A program made the translations under genes and the position numbers. The notes beneath the pieces were generated by a model. That model was given only the letters and a program-made list of their open reading frames with translations, was not told the DNA's origin and did not search any database. Source: Nemertoderma westbladi (taxonomy: Eukaryota > Xenacoelomorpha > Nemertodermatida > Nemertodermatidae). Taken from it: a stretch of 39,109 nucleotides of DNA. Below, one piece after another: positions 10,681-23,097 of this stretch. Positions within the stretch are counted from its first letter, which is position 1. The number at the start of each line of letters is the position of its first letter. The stretch is taken from positions 1-39,109 of the forward strand of contig JAUCBJ010006284.1 of assembly GCA_032718475.1 (NCBI GenBank). Reading direction: 5' to 3'.

Positions 10681-11631
10681 TTATTTCTTTTTTCCGATAC
10701 TTCATGACAAACAAATTGCACATAAATATAATTAATGTTTAAAGTATGCCGCTGCAGTTGAGCAAATAGCATCTATAACAAATATAACTTTTGCTATAAA
10801 AAGTATAATGGTTTTGGTAGAATTTCTCAAACTTTAATTTTTAATATGTTAAAGCTGACTCTGGTCTGCAGGCCTTAGCAATTTTGATCAGACCTTGGGA
10901 ATGTGCTATTTATTTGCTGTAGGTTTCGCATTTGCAGGTAAATACTTGCTGATAAATTTAATATCCATAAACAGCATAAGTGTGCACTTGTGCAAAGATA
11001 TAATATTTCTGATCTAGATTTGGTTTGAGTGGAGTTGTTGAGAAAGTAATGTTCTTCGATAAAAAAAAGTCTCGGAAAGTAGCACTACTTTTTGTCACTA
11101 ATTTTAATTGACTGAAACTCAATTAAGCTGTCCGATTGTTTTGGGTTTTGCAGGAATTGGCAGCTAAAATGCCATCGAGTGCAAATTTCAATACACGACG
11201 GCAAAACATCTGCATTTCGGTTTTAAATTAAATTAGTGACAAGGAGACAAGGAGTTCTGTCTCGCACGTTTTGTTATCGAATACACTATTTTATCTATAA
11301 TATAAAACCTAGTTTCCGGTACAAATTTTACAAACTTTTACGAATCTTTAGTACAAATTATGTTATAATAATAATGATGAAACATCTAAATATAATGCTT
11401 AATCGAGAAACACTTACCGTATAATCTTTCATAACGTTCTATAGGTATAAATTGCGATATGCTGCGGATCTTACAACAAAAACCATCTGCGATTAGATCA
11501 GATCAAATTTATAAAATTTCAAAGAATTTAATTTACAAAAAAATGCTACTGCGGTCTGGTATCGATCCAGTATATAATAACGATAGAAGGTAGTAGAAAG
11601 ATGTACTTTCTCACTCTGTTTTCTACAAATT
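10681..11631. other. Intergenic stretch, nothing recognised
   Basis: AT-rich DNA without a supported exon, RNA gene or tandem repeat. Confidence 0.4.
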
Positions 11632-12201
11632 TTAGTGAGGATTTTTCAGATAAAAATTTGTTTTCTCATGAAGGACTCTCTGAGAAAAATTGGCCTGTAT
11701 TTTCGGCTGAAGGTTAATTTGCCTTAAGGTTAATCCAGCACTGGGTCTCTCGATTACCGATTGGTGGAGATTGGAAAGACATACTTCTCGGAATATAGCG
11801 AAGCCACCACTGGCTAGCTCATCCGCGGCTGAACGGCGTAGCTCTCGCTGAGACAGTGACTTCACACGAAACTGACTGTCAATGTTGGCTAAGGGAGTTA
11901 GGAAACGCCGAAAACATTCAAAGTTCAGGAATTTACTGAGTTCGTCGAGTTTGGCGAGTTGGGTTCCCAATAACAATGGGTGCGCTCTCAACGTGCGGCT
12001 ACAGACATCCGCGAGCCATCCAGAGAACGCTTGGTTTTCAAATATGAGATATATCGCTAATGAAAGGCGCAAGGGAACGCACAATATTATAGATAGATGT
12101 TTAACTATATTATGTAACTTCCTAAAATATTTGAATGCGTCATGCCATACTGTGTGGGCATGGACATGGGCATGGGCATGATCTACAGTTGTGGTACTCA
12201 T
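11632..12201 (-). CDS. Unrecognised 189-codon open frame with His-rich N-terminus
   Basis: An uninterrupted ATG-to-stop frame on the minus strand. The N-terminus reads MSTTTVDHAHAHVHAH; the His/Ala run comes from a CATGCC-type microsatellite. It is followed by a hydrophobic stretch (LSIILCVPLRLSLAIYLIF) that could be one membrane segment, and a basic, polar C-terminal half (SLSQRELRRSAADELASGG). Length alone is notable in AT-rich DNA. No family is recognised, there is no obvious TATA box or poly(A) signal, and the DNA of the C-terminal half looks like dispersed-repeat sequence. It may be a chance frame across a repeat. Confidence 0.25.
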   Translation of the reverse strand: MSTTTVDHAHAHVHAHTVWHDAFKYFRKLHNIVKHLSIILCVPLRLSLAIYLIFENQAFSGWLADVCSRTLRAHPLLLGTQLAKLDELSKFLNFECFRRFLTPLANIDSQFRVKSLSQRELRRSAADELASGGFAIFREVCLSNLHQSVIERPSAGLTLRQINLQPKIQANFSQRVLHEKTNFYLKNPH

Positions 12202-12749
12202 ATGCCTTTACGGTATCTGGTCAGACATTGGCCCAAGCTGTTACTCGAGATGGGTTACCAATAATTATCAACATGCAGTTAGGCCTATATTGTACACATT
12301 AACATAATTTCTAATCAATTTTTACTGAAGCTCATCATTTATATGTAATCACATTTAACAGTCAACACAACGTTATGTGACAATTACCTCACATGTTTAA
12401 ATAAAGGATTTCACATGCTGAGGCAACACTTACTAATTAAACTAATTAATATGTTTTAGTGTATTATAACGTAGATATAATGTAAATATATAACGTAATA
12501 AATCGTCATTACAGTAGGAATAAATCACACTATTTAATGAATACGGAATGCGCAGTTGTTTTATAAAATAATTTTAAGGAATTAATTTATTTCATAAATA
12601 TATCATTCAATACCTTATTCTACTGTAAAGTAGTTCATACAGTAATATACGACTAGGCGTAAACTGCTTACTAGTTTAGTTAATAACTCATAGTTTATTA
12701 CACATTGTGTGTACAATTCCATTCAGTATCTGATGAGAACTATTATAAA
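12202..12749. other. AT-rich region upstream of the secreted-protein gene
   Basis: No coding sequence. It should hold the 5' UTR and promoter of the gene starting at 12750. TATAAAA at 12744-12750 overlaps the start codon and is therefore not usable as that gene's TATA box. Confidence 0.4.
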
Positions 12750-15700
12750 ATGAAGCACTTATTATACGCACTTTTAGGATTACTTTTCTTTGCTTTTGTG
12801 AAATCAGGTAAGCTAGTTAAATAGTACAAAATAATTACTCTGTACTATATCCAAACTCGGTGAACTTTTAGGCATTATCTCAATTACTTATCCTTCTTGT
12901 TGGATTCATAGGCAATTTTTAAGAGTTGACTATTTTGTGTTATTAACATATGGATCACTGAGACAGGGGGGGGGGGGGGGGGGGGGGGACTGGACGCAAT
13001 ACCCGCCTTGGCGAATTAATATTCCGCCTCAATGTTAAATTCTCAATATAGGAAAAGGAGCAGTTTACAGTGGCACGTTATTTTAACCAAAACAATAAAC
13101 TAAGCACAATAGAACAGGTTACAGTTTTATTTTTGAGAATAATCAGCTGTTGTTTGCGTCGAATTTCCTCTGGAGAGGGATGAATTTTTATTACATCCAG
13201 TTTCCCCCCCCTATCTGGGATCACTGCATTGTGCAATAATAATATAACTATTTTACACACCTGTATACTGTAGTGTCAATAATAATAATCATAGACAAAA
13301 TAATAATTTATTTTTATTATTATCACTATCATTTTTATTGTTATAATTATTTCTAAATTATCTGTGAAATACAAGTATGCAAGACTGTACAGTGGTTTTA
13401 TTACCAAAATGCTAATGAAAAACAGCGTATAAAAATGTTCAAAATTGTTGATATGGAATTTTTCAAATTGTATAATACGGTAATATACGATTATCAAAGT
13501 TGAAAAAGTTTATTAAATTTCATTCACGCTTTCAGAAAGTTGCCCATAGGCTACTGCTACAGTCTGCTAGGGAGTTGTTAGCTAATATTTCAGTATTTTT
13601 ATAAATTAATAATAATTCGGATTATTTATTGTGATGATGCAGCGACAACAGCACAACAAGTTATTTTATAATAACGTTAACGGCAGACTGGTATGGGAAA
13701 AAAATATATTGGATTGATTTCTTTGAATCTCTATTCAAATAGTTGTAAAATCTACATTACGTTTCTTTTGAATGGACCGGGTGGAACGAAATGTTTTGCT
13801 CCTCAACCTTCGGCAGGACCCGGAACTACAAAGGCTAAACAACTTAGTACCTAACCTGACAGATTAGGATACAATTGCAATGTAGGCCTACTATTAAAAT
13901 TGTGTGAGGAAAATGGGTAACCCTTAACTACAGGAAAATAAACCAATATTGGATTATGTTTTGGAGTGTACGCCTTGCAGACAGACACTACTGTAAGGTT
14001 GTAATAACTTTTGAGTGTGTTCATGTATTTTGCTTAAATTGCGTGCAAACCTTTTCTACTTCGACCCTCTTTCAATATTTGTAATAAAATTTAATACATT
14101 ACAACCACAATATTTTATTTTACTTTTTCGCCGGAAAAAAAGTAAAGTCAATGTAATCTTATCGTTACTTTTCCCCTTATTGAAAAAGTTATCCTTTCTC
14201 TCCAAACTCCTTTTTCTCCCGAAATTGGAGTGTACACAAGAGAAAACGTTAAGAACAAAATAGTTATTTGGTTATCTAAAGTCTCCACTCGCACTCTAGA
14301 GATTAGCTTGTAATGATAAATGTATTTTTATCTGGGGCTTCTTTAGACGCCATGTTTTGCCCACACACCACCACGGCCGTGGAGAAAATGATACAGATTT
14401 TGACTTTACCAGTGATTTTAGTATGTTCCAGCAGATATTGTGGTGTCCTCAGATCTCGTTGTAGTGTTTTGAAGGTTTTAATTATTGCTATATGCTATTG
14501 CTATTATATTAATTATTGCTGTTAGCACTTGCGAAAATACCGAACGAATATTTACTTGAACTTACTCCACTAAAATTTACGTGGCATACCTCGCAATTGC
14601 TAAATCGTAATATGATTTGCTGCATTTATTAATACAGGCCACTGATTGGTGGTGAGTTGTGTGTGTGGTCATTTAGTTGTCAGGAAGTCCAGTTCTTAGA
14701 TATTTTCTTATGATATTTAAAACAATATTTAAGTATGTTTTTTAATATTTTTTTTAATACCCTTATATATTTATTTGATATTTATCGCTTTTTCGAATTT
14801 ATGGATTTCTGACTATCCTATTAAAAGGTTTAGTCGTGAAGAGAACTTTAAAATTACGAATAAAAAATTACATACTCCATGGCTCAACTAACAGTTAATA
14901 ATATTAGGCGTACATTTTTAATTTCTTTATGATCCTCACTGGCGTTCCTATTCTAACTGTTGGAATACAAGATTAAAGTAAATGGATATTCCGTAATATT
15001 ATATTTTCCATTAAAATTCCAGAACCTGCTACAGCTGAAAATCTTGGCGATTTACTTAAGAAACTCTTTGGGGGCGCCGAACAGGATGAACAAACAACAA
15101 CGACGCAAGATAATGACGATTTAATCACGTACGTATAAATAATATATATTTTGTTGTAGAAGTATTTGTTAGGATACCCCGGTAAGCTGGTGGAACGTAG
15201 TGGTTGCTTAGTTACTAGGACACATGGATGGATGTGATCCTCCCGGATTGTTATAAAAGGAGAATTTCGAATTTCAGACTAAGTTAAAGTTAGTATTGTT
15301 AATTATAATATTTATCCGCCTGGTCAAATACACTGGTTTGAGGACATAAGTCGCGTGGAGTGTGAGGTTTCGCTATTATACCCAACAGCGTACAACATTG
15401 GAAACAGATCATCATTCATCTTAAGTGTTTTGTAAGTATCCAAAATCTCGTATGAATCGTGAATAGCTGAAATTATTCTGTCTTTACTACTAACATAGTT
15501 AATATAGGCCATTATTATTTATTTAGTGATCTTATTGGTGACTTGGCAGACGCTGGTGGCAGTTTGGAAAATGGAAATAGTGATGACATTAGCAGTGATA
15601 GTGACCAGGATAGTATTGATGATCTCATACAAACCATGGGTGGTGATGGCGATGCAGAATTTGAGATTGTTCAGGTATTTCGAGTGATTCTATTAGAATG

Positions 15701-17011
15701 ACAGTGTATGTATATTTTCCAGACTTTCCATACAGGATAAATTTAATCTCCGTTATATAATGATATACAAATACTTTGTTACAATATACAACTCTATAAC
15801 AAATAAAATAATATTATGCTGAGTGTCTTTTTGCATTGGTGTCATGCAAAATTAGCTACTTATGTTCTGTCTTGTATGTGCTATTTTACATACACTAGTG
15901 TGTAGTATGGCAACCATGTATTCAACGATATAGTGCTGATTTAAACTTCAGAAAACGAAATATACTTTATAATTTTACCATGTGTCTCTCAGGTACACGA
16001 AAACGAAGATGGTACATTGACAGTGGAAACAGAAGAAGCATCCATTGTGAATGGTGCAATTAACATAACTCGCACTAATGATACACTAACAGAAGAGGAA
16101 GTTGAGGAAGAAACTCTAGAAAGCATAATTGAAGATATTTATGACAACTTAAGTGTAAGTTTAAAATAATTTAATTAATCAATAAAACGACCTTAATTAC
16201 AATAAATTAAATGCCTGCCGAGGAAGTCTGAGAATAAATATCATACTAAATCGAGTTTATAGATCAAAGTTTCCTGGTACAATTCTGGATGTTATTATTG
16301 AATTTATTATTATTTGTTATGTTATTATTTAATTACATCTGGTGTATTATTATAACACATATATAGCAATATCACATCGAATGATCCATATTAATTGAAT
16401 GTGATGCACTTTATTTTAAGGGGGGGGGGGGGGGGGGGGGGGGGTGGCACTCCCCGGTTACATCTAGAAGCGGCACTCCGAAAGAAGCATTTGTGGTGCT
16501 CTCACATCTTATCTTTTTAACAATTTTCATTTGTTAAAAATTCTCACTACCCTTAGTTTTTCGTGATGCTAAAACTCATTAGATGGTTCCACTCTTGTAC
16601 TTTTAAGACCTGAATTTCAATCACTCATATTGACACTTGTCCAATGAAAATGACATGGACCTGTCTGTAGATATCTCATTTCAGCTGGTCTGTCGGTTCA
16701 GTGCTTCAGAACCGGTATGTAAATTGCCTAATTTAGAATCATTAGTAATAAATTTTCATTTGTTATAGATAATAAGAGATGAACTTGGTCTTACACTAGA
16801 AGATTTCAGGACAGCATTTATAGAAGCTGATGCAAAAACGAGGAAAAGCTTTACTGATGGAATACATATGGTGCAGTCAATAGCACAGTTATTGGAACAG
16901 TTTGGTGAGGACATCATTGATATTCAGGAACATCCTGCCAAATATGCTGCCAGTAATGAAGATGGGAGCAATTCATCGCAGGACATAAGTGCAAGCGGGT
17001 CTTATCCTTAA
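12750..17011 (+). CDS. Secreted acidic glycoprotein, five exons, 238 residues
   Basis: Five exons join in one open frame: 12750-12807, 15023-15128, 15527-15674, 15993-16154, 16769-17011 (717 nt). Donors are GTAAGC, GTACGT, GTATTT, GTAAGT; every acceptor ends in AG, and phases are 1, 2, 0, 0. Exon 1 is a signal peptide (MKHLLYALLGLLFFAFVKS). The mature chain has no cysteine. It has a Thr run (residues 44-47), a Ser/Asp-rich stretch encoded by exon 3 (SDDISSDSDQDSIDDL), a Glu-rich stretch in exon 4 (TEEEVEEETLE) and an amphipathic, helix-like exon 5. Four N-glycosylation sequons are visible (NIT, NDT, NLS, NSS). I recognise no domain. Acidic, Ser/Asp-rich secreted proteins are often matrix, mineral- or calcium-binding, or venom/mucus components; that is only a suggestion. 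Introns are 2215, 398, 318 and 614 nt and contain G-tract elements. Confidence 0.8.
12966..13212. mobile_element. Small MITE-like element in intron 1, G-tract ends
   Basis: A run of 23 G (12966-12988) followed by ACTGGACGCAATA is mirrored at 13190-13212 by the reverse complement TATTACATCCAGT preceding a C9 run. The ends thus form inverted repeats: G-tract then ACTGGAYGYAATA. Total length is about 250 bp. No clean target duplication is seen. A minus frame across it (13260-13078) is probably not a gene. Confidence 0.45.
16416..16444 (+). repeat. TTAA followed by 25-G homopolymer, intron 4
   Basis: TTAA at 16416-16419 is followed by 25 consecutive G. The same TTAA-plus-G-run arrangement forms the left end of the MITE at 31189, so this may be one end of a related element. 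No matching C-run plus TTAA is found downstream in the intron. Confidence 0.4.
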
Positions 17012-17139
17012 TAAGACAATCAAGCCTACAATGTCTAAGTTATTGTAAACAAAGATGTGGTTTATTTACGCATGATGGCAACTTAAACTTAGTACATTTT
17101 TCGAGATAACATCTGACATAAATTTCAAAATTACTTACA

Positions 17140-17145
17140 ATTAAA
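17140..17145 (+). promoter_or_regulatory. Candidate polyadenylation signal (ATTAAA)
   Basis: ATTAAA, the commonest variant of AATAAA, lies about 130 bp after the stop codon of the five-exon gene. No canonical AATAAA is nearer. Confidence 0.35.
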
Positions 17146-20039
17146 CTATGTGATAAGTGATGATATTTCATGGTAAATGGCCTTAAAGTACATGAATTTA
17201 TTATATATGAATCGTTATATTATTTATTTCATTCTTCGTTCATTTATCCGAATTGTATGTGCACCATACACGTTCGTGGGGCGTCGCGCAGCACGCGAAT
17301 TTTGGCCAAAAATTGGCAAAAAATCAATTTGATCTGGAGTCAAAAGTTCGAGAGGTACTTACTCGTAACTTTAAAAAACAAACTTTTTATCCAGTATGCC
17401 CATACAAAATTTGGTTGAAAAAGGTTAAAATCTTCAAAATTTATTTACGAATGAATTTTTCTTTACAGACAGACAGACAGACGGACATGAAATTTTGCCC
17501 TATCTACACTATGCCCTTGCTGCAGCTGCTGTACACCAGTGCACCAAATCCAAACTTTGCAAAAATTGCAAACTCCAAACTAGGTTGTGTAGATGACTGC
17601 TGTGTACCTGTAAGTTGTACGGAGATTAAATCGGCTGTCTCAGAATCTGAACCCTACAAATTAATTTACAATTTTTACTCCAAAACAAATTTAATTTTTT
17701 ATTCGCATCTAAATTTACTATAAATATAAAGACCCCTCTTGGCGTGCTTCAAATTCAAAATTTTTACTATTTTCGTATTTAAAATATCTACAATTTTTTA
17801 ACTTGTTTGTATGTAGAATTCGTAGGAACCAAATAATATCCAACGAATCTTCGATCCACAATCTTAGTATAAACTAAAATTGCGATCTCAAATTCCTCCA
17901 GCAAAATATATAATTTATTTCGAAATAAAAAAAAAACCCCACCAGGGAAAACTAATTATCTATCGCAAGCAAAGGAAAACGCTGGTCCAGGACTTCAATG
18001 TAATAGCACCTGTTACTATCACCTTTATGATTTACAGTAAGTGTAGATGCGAAATATATATTTATTTATTTTATAAGCCGAAAAATCCTGACTACAGATT
18101 GTTACCGCATTAAAATATAAACCTAAATTTAAAATAAGCCAGAAATGTTTAAGACTCACCAGGATTCCATCCCTCCTTAGAAAAGCGATTTCACAGTTCT
18201 AGAATGAATGATCTGTATTGTAACTACACTCTCGTTCTAGAATAGTCCAAATTATTTAAGTATAATTTTCTTATCTATAGGTTATGCCCAATGGATAAAC
18301 TTAGCACATATTACAAATATCCCGTAGTTTTCTAAATGGACCAATGAAGGATGATACCTAACTAACCCAAAACATTTGCCCCGAAAACATACACAAGCAA
18401 GACCTATTTTTACTCGCGTATCCCCCAAATTTAGTTTAATCTCCGATTGACTTGAGGTATATAATTTATTTACAAACAAGTCAGGTTCAAAACGGGAAAT
18501 ACAACAAAATTTATTCATTCCTTCCCAATTTATTATACTGTTACCTATGAAGCAGTACTATATCTTTAGGACGTAATGAAACCCATTTAGCCCCCCAATA
18601 CCGATCTGTTAGCCCAAAATAAGCCCCATACTTGACTATTTCCAATGTGCGTTGGGGCGCCTCTTCCCTTCGCCAAATTACCCTATAGGCCCCAACATGG
18701 CCGCTGTAAGCTGTAGCGTTTCCAAAACATTAATCCATTAAAAATTAAACCGACTTTCAAATATAATATAATTTAGGACATATCATTACAAGGACAATTT
18801 CTATGATACGCAAATATAAGTTTAATTTATATATCGATAACTTGTTTACTATAGGTATTAAAAAATTTGAAATTTAGTAGCCTTAGCATTTTATACATTT
18901 CATGCTTCTTCGTTTGTTAGGGCTTTCTCTATAGAGGGGCAGTGGCAAGCAAGTTTCATTCATTGCGCCTGCAGCAGTGTAGCACTCGCTTTTCACTAAT
19001 AAGTAAACTATACCGTTAGTTTATGTTGAAAAACACATTAATAAAATTGGTAATGGGTAGATGGGCTACTGCCCGAATTCAGTTTATAAAAGTAAATCAA
19101 ATCTCGAAGGATTAAAATATAGGTGATATTAAATTTCTCATCTAGAAATCTATAAGGAGACCAAGGATGTTATCTTAGTAAAGTAAATTATTTAACAGGC
19201 ATCTTCCATCCATTTATTAATGGGTTGAGGGATTTGCAGCGAATCTGAGCCAAATAACATTAATAAGTTAGTTTGCCTTTAAGCTGTAGGTTGAGTTTGT
19301 GAACATTTTTGCTGTAGGTCCTTTCACCTTTATATATTAGCAAATTTCCAACCTTTGTAAACTGAGTTGAATATAAATAAAATTTACATAGTGCTTTTAT
19401 ACGCTTGGCATATTCACATCTTTATTATTCTTCCCTCAGCTAAGCTAGTTTCCCAATATACCACTAGGTTGGTGAAGGCACAAACGTTTAAAAGTGTTTT
19501 AGATGAGTCACAACAGCGTGAAATTTCAACAGCTTTTGTCGGATTCGAACCTTCACCACCAAACACTAATTTGAAAGCAGTTCATGCGAGGTATCTACTT
19601 CGTTTCTGCGACTCCGACACAATGTTTATCAGTAAATCAGCGAGATAATCACTTATGCGGGCATTCCTAACATGAACCACCTGGTGATGGAAACAGTTAA
19701 GGAATTCAGCAGATATAAGGGGATACCCAACATCCACCTGCACATGCTGTGCTGCATGTGTGTCAGCTTTCCTGAAATAAATTAAAAAAAATAATTTTTT
19801 CTTTATTAAATTTAATTAATTTAATTAATTTCACTATTATTTTATTAAATTTATTAACTATTAATTATTGTGGGTATAAAGAAGTACTTTATCTAACTAC
19901 GGTCTATAGTGTGGAAATTAGCTGTGGAAATCCTTCCCATGTTGCTATATATATATATATATAATAACCTACCTGCATTGTACATTATTAAGATATAGAG
20001 CTCAATCCGATATTAGGTACGCTACATTTCCTGTTGAAG
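17146..20039. other. Long AT-rich intergenic stretch
   Basis: No exon with convincing splice sites was found. Visible small items: a (ACAG)n run at about 17466-17485; a GGATTCGAACC word at 19546, whose complement is a perfect B-box (GGTTCGAATCC) but without a well-placed A-box; AT-rich tracts at 19780-19870; and a (TA)n run near 19947-19964. The open frame around 18518-18282 (minus) and those at 17170-17723 look random. Confidence 0.4.
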
Positions 20040-20785
20040 TTTGCTATTTACAACAGTATTCAATGCATTCAAGGTGCGGCCAAACTGACCATTGCTTTGT
20101 TGTGTGCAGAACTAAATTCAGTCTTCTTTCTAACAAAATTGTGAATAAGTCATCCGCTCAGCATGAATGTCTGTCTTGATGAAACCTGATGTGAAGGAAA
20201 CATTCACTATTGAGGTTTCTGTATGGAAATGTGATATGAGGGCACCGGACGGGATGAGTGGAAACACCAAAATATCTGACCGACCGGTGGTGCTACATAT
20301 AACATGCCAAAAGAGATACTAATACTGGTGGTATCACGCAGACAGGTTCGTGATACCATGGATAACACAGAATATATGACTGTATGTCAGTATGTGCAAT
20401 TGTGCATGTAGGTTACGTGCTACAGTACTGCACAATATACCGAAAGTAAGCCTGTGGTTCAGGGGCGAGCTATGTAGTGAGGCGAGTCTGTGGTATCCCT
20501 ACAGTTTCCAACGAATATGACATTCTAGTCATTGATGAAATGGATAACTGTGAACAGTTCACAGTTTTTTTACACTGTGAGTGATGCAACCAATGACAGT
20601 GCTCCTTTACTTCTAAAGAATTACCTCTCATTATGACGTGTTGTTCTTTACCTCATGGACATGACTGCGATATTCTTCTCACTGTGACCATTGACTGTGA
20701 GTGTGGTCACAAATGTCACAGAGCCCTGGTACTACCAGGTGGAATGAATATGTTCATGAGCTTATCTTTCTTTAACTCTTCAAAT

Positions 20786-20935
20786 AACCTTTTGACCTCT
20801 TGATTGACAGATGGGAAACTTTTAATTAGCTATGAACAACAATAAGTATGATTGATGAACAACTTCACATGACCTCTTAACAAAAATTGTAGTGCTTGAA
20901 CAGTACCCTATCTTTAACTTAATTAATATAAATAT
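20786..20935 (+). repeat. Direct repeat, copy 1
   Basis: Matches 22372-22525 in the same orientation: CTTGATTGACAGAT, TTTTAATTAG, AACAACAAT..AAGTRTGATTGAT, ATGACCTCT and TTGTAGTGCTTGAA occur in order in both. The copies are about 1.6 kb apart and clearly diverged. The end of the cysteine-rich block (stop 20801) lies inside this copy. Confidence 0.7.
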
Positions 20936-21185
20936 AATATTATACTGCAAAGGTATCTCATATGTTAGAAAATGTGGAACGATTAAACTATATTGAATCT
21001 AATAAATATAATAATAAAATAAATATACCAATAACACCAAACCTCTGGTTAATATACAGTTAGCAAATTACTCATATCTGTACTAATCCAAAGCAATCCA
21101 AAGCTGTAAAAGTCGCCCTTATTAGAGTTCAATAAACCACTCACTGCACTAATAATATAACCTCCACATATTATCATTGGTTTCC

Positions 21186-21202
21186 TTTTTTTTTTTTTTT
21201 TT
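21186..21202. repeat. T17 homopolymer
   Basis: Seventeen consecutive T flanked by TTTCC and CCTATTAT. It could be the complement of a poly(A) tail from a retroposed sequence on the minus strand, but no gene body is recognisable next to it. Confidence 0.6.
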
Positions 21203-22371
21203 CCTATTATATATGGGCCTTTAGGTGATATTAATACGCAATATCTAGTCAGCCTTAACATTCTATATTGTTTGCTGAGAGCTCAGTCTCTGTCAATGTA
21301 TCCAAATGGACCCTCCTTCCTATTACCACTCACATATATTATAACAATGTATAAATGACCATAATAGCCATTCGGTATAATGACCATTCATTATAATGTT
21401 AGGGTAGTTTGACAAGTCCGCGGAATTTCCTATTAAAATAGACAAACCAAACGACTCATGATTCTACGGAATATTTTACTGATATTAAAGTGTCATTACG
21501 GGATGCACATAATTAGGGTAAAATTGAGAAACTGTAATGTTACAAGGTCTGGATGGATAGGTCGGTGCATTGTATTTGACACAATGAACCCGGGGTAGCC
21601 TTCTCGTGTGCCACGGATCCGTGATACGAAGTAACTGTTAATTCATCCACAGGCTCAAGCACACCATCCTTAGATCTTATTCTCGTTCAAAAAAATGATG
21701 GTCTCAGGATATGCATAGAACATAATCCACCACATTTATGAAGAATAATGGTGCGAGTGTGTCACACTGGAAGAAAACTTAGAATGGATCTCTGTCACCA
21801 TCAGCATTAGTGACACAAATGTCGTCGAACCATCTGATTTCACCGGAATTCCTAGGCGTTGGTAGTGACTTCATAGGTTGAATCTAATCAGATAGTGGTT
21901 ATGCCACGTTGCTTTCCGGACTAATCATTGAACAATCTAGAGGAAGTGGTACTGCGTCAAGAATTTGCAAAACATCGTCAACTCTAATATTGGTGATCAG
22001 CGAGAGCCTAGAAAAAACTGTATTGACAAAGGAATTTTACAGATAGTAGGAGTAAGAGCTGCATGACCACCCTACTAACCGATACAACAATATCAAAATA
22101 TATATTATTTTTGTACCGTTTGTACCATTGGCTCTAATATCCAGTGAAGTTCCCATAATTTCTCAACCATAATGTTAGCCCCACTTCCTCTAAAAGATGT
22201 ACTAGTATGGTCTCCGCCTAGCAGATAAAACAATAATGACCAACCACTGTTCTCGGGGCAAGCAGGGGACTTGTAAGAGCGAGTAGGAGGTCGTCAAAGG
22301 TCACGAAACCTTGCATCACAAGGTAGGAATATATATGTCCTTCCCCCAAGCCCTCATCCCCACCAACAACT

Positions 22372-22525
22372 CTCCAAATGAGTTTTGATTTCTTGATTGA
22401 CAGATCGGATAATTTTAATTAGTTATTAACAACAAACAATAAGTGTGATTGATTGATAACCTCATATGACCTCTGAAGATTTTGTTGTAGTGCTTGAATA
22501 GTAGTTAGTTGAATAATTTAATTTA
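22372..22525 (+). repeat. Direct repeat, copy 2
   Basis: Second copy of the repeat described at 20786-20935. The pair suggests an old tandem segmental duplication of about 1.6 kb or two insertions of the same element. Confidence 0.7.
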
Positions 22526-22859
22526 ATTATCATTCATCCAAAATAAATAATTTACAAGAAGATAATGGTTTTAATGAGGAATGGTTAAACTAACTGGTTT
22601 ATTGATTTTATGCAAGAAACATATGTTTTGTTTCAGAAGTTATATATGGGAATGGAAGCCTTTATACAAATAATAGAGCAATATCATTACAAAAATTTTT
22701 CAAATGTTAAAATGTTTCGATATATTATTATATCGTCCTCAGTGGAGTTACAACTATACATTAAATCTGTAAACGACATTAATTAGTTATGCTGTAGTAA
22801 GACCTAACAAAATGTGCTATAGACTGACAGAAAAGTAAGAAATAGGTAAATGTACTCAC

Positions 22860-23097
22860 GAAAAGTAAAGTACAATATAGGTAATAAAATGTAAATGCAT
22901 AATTCACGGATATGCATTTTTCTACTGCCAAAGTTCTCAAAGCCATGAGTAAATGACCATCTAAATATACCCATTCCCCTAATGGTATTCCCTCGGCTAT
23001 TCTAAAATTATTGTTAATTGAGGTATGAAATAGCAGCCCCACTGGGTCATGTTCACCTATTTCAAATCTCTCTAGATTCAGGCTCTGCTCCAGAAAT
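22860..23097 (-). CDS. Candidate internal exon, 79 codons, unknown protein
   Basis: On the minus strand an open block runs from an acceptor-like TCTGCAG (23104-23098) to a donor-like TTC|GTGAGT at 22860. The translation contains LEQSLNLERFEIGEHDPVG, LLFHTSINNNFRIAEGIPLG and EWVYLDGHLLMALRTLAVEK, with a balanced amino-acid composition typical of a folded protein. The last part before the donor is hydrophobic and may be intronic. No neighbouring exon was found and the family is not recognised. Confidence 0.35.

Larger units (their letters stand above)
20040..22040 (+). pseudogene. Decayed cysteine-rich coding remnant with in-frame TGA codons
   Basis: Protein-like plus-strand blocks follow one another in shifting frames. 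Block 20179-20322 has TFTIEVSVWKCDMRAPDG. Block 20450-20803 has EYDILVIDEMDNCEQFTVFL and CDILLTVTIDCECGHKCHRA and contains TGA at 20582-20584 and 20594-20596. Block 21538-21741 has GVAFSCATDP and YEVTVNSSTGSS around a TGA at 21622, with another at 21577. Block 21749-21865 has LEENLEWISVTISISDT. Alternating hydrophobic strands with spaced cysteines suggest extracellular beta-sandwich or cysteine-rich modules. I recognise no family. Frame shifts and stops point to a decayed gene; splice sites that would rescue it were not convincing. It is possible that some blocks are real exons. Confidence 0.35.

Noticed and set aside
12744-12750. TATAAAA as promoter of the five-exon gene
   Set aside because: It overlaps the start codon, so transcription from it would miss the ATG.
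13276-13497. Minus frame rich in Ile/Tyr
   Set aside because: Low-complexity AT-rich intron sequence with no coding signature.
15324-15512. Minus 62-codon frame (MAYINYVSSKDRIIS start) in intron 2
   Set aside because: Lies within a supported intron and has no splice or promoter support; composition is reasonable, so it could be a captured fragment, but there is no evidence for it.
19546-19556. B-box (GGTTCGAATCC) on the minus strand suggesting a tRNA-derived SINE
   Set aside because: No A-box at the right spacing, no cloverleaf, no tail.
20545-20566. Inverted repeat AACTGTGAA-CAG-TTCACAGTT
   Set aside because: Nine-base arms inside a coding-like block; chance or coding origin is as likely as regulation.
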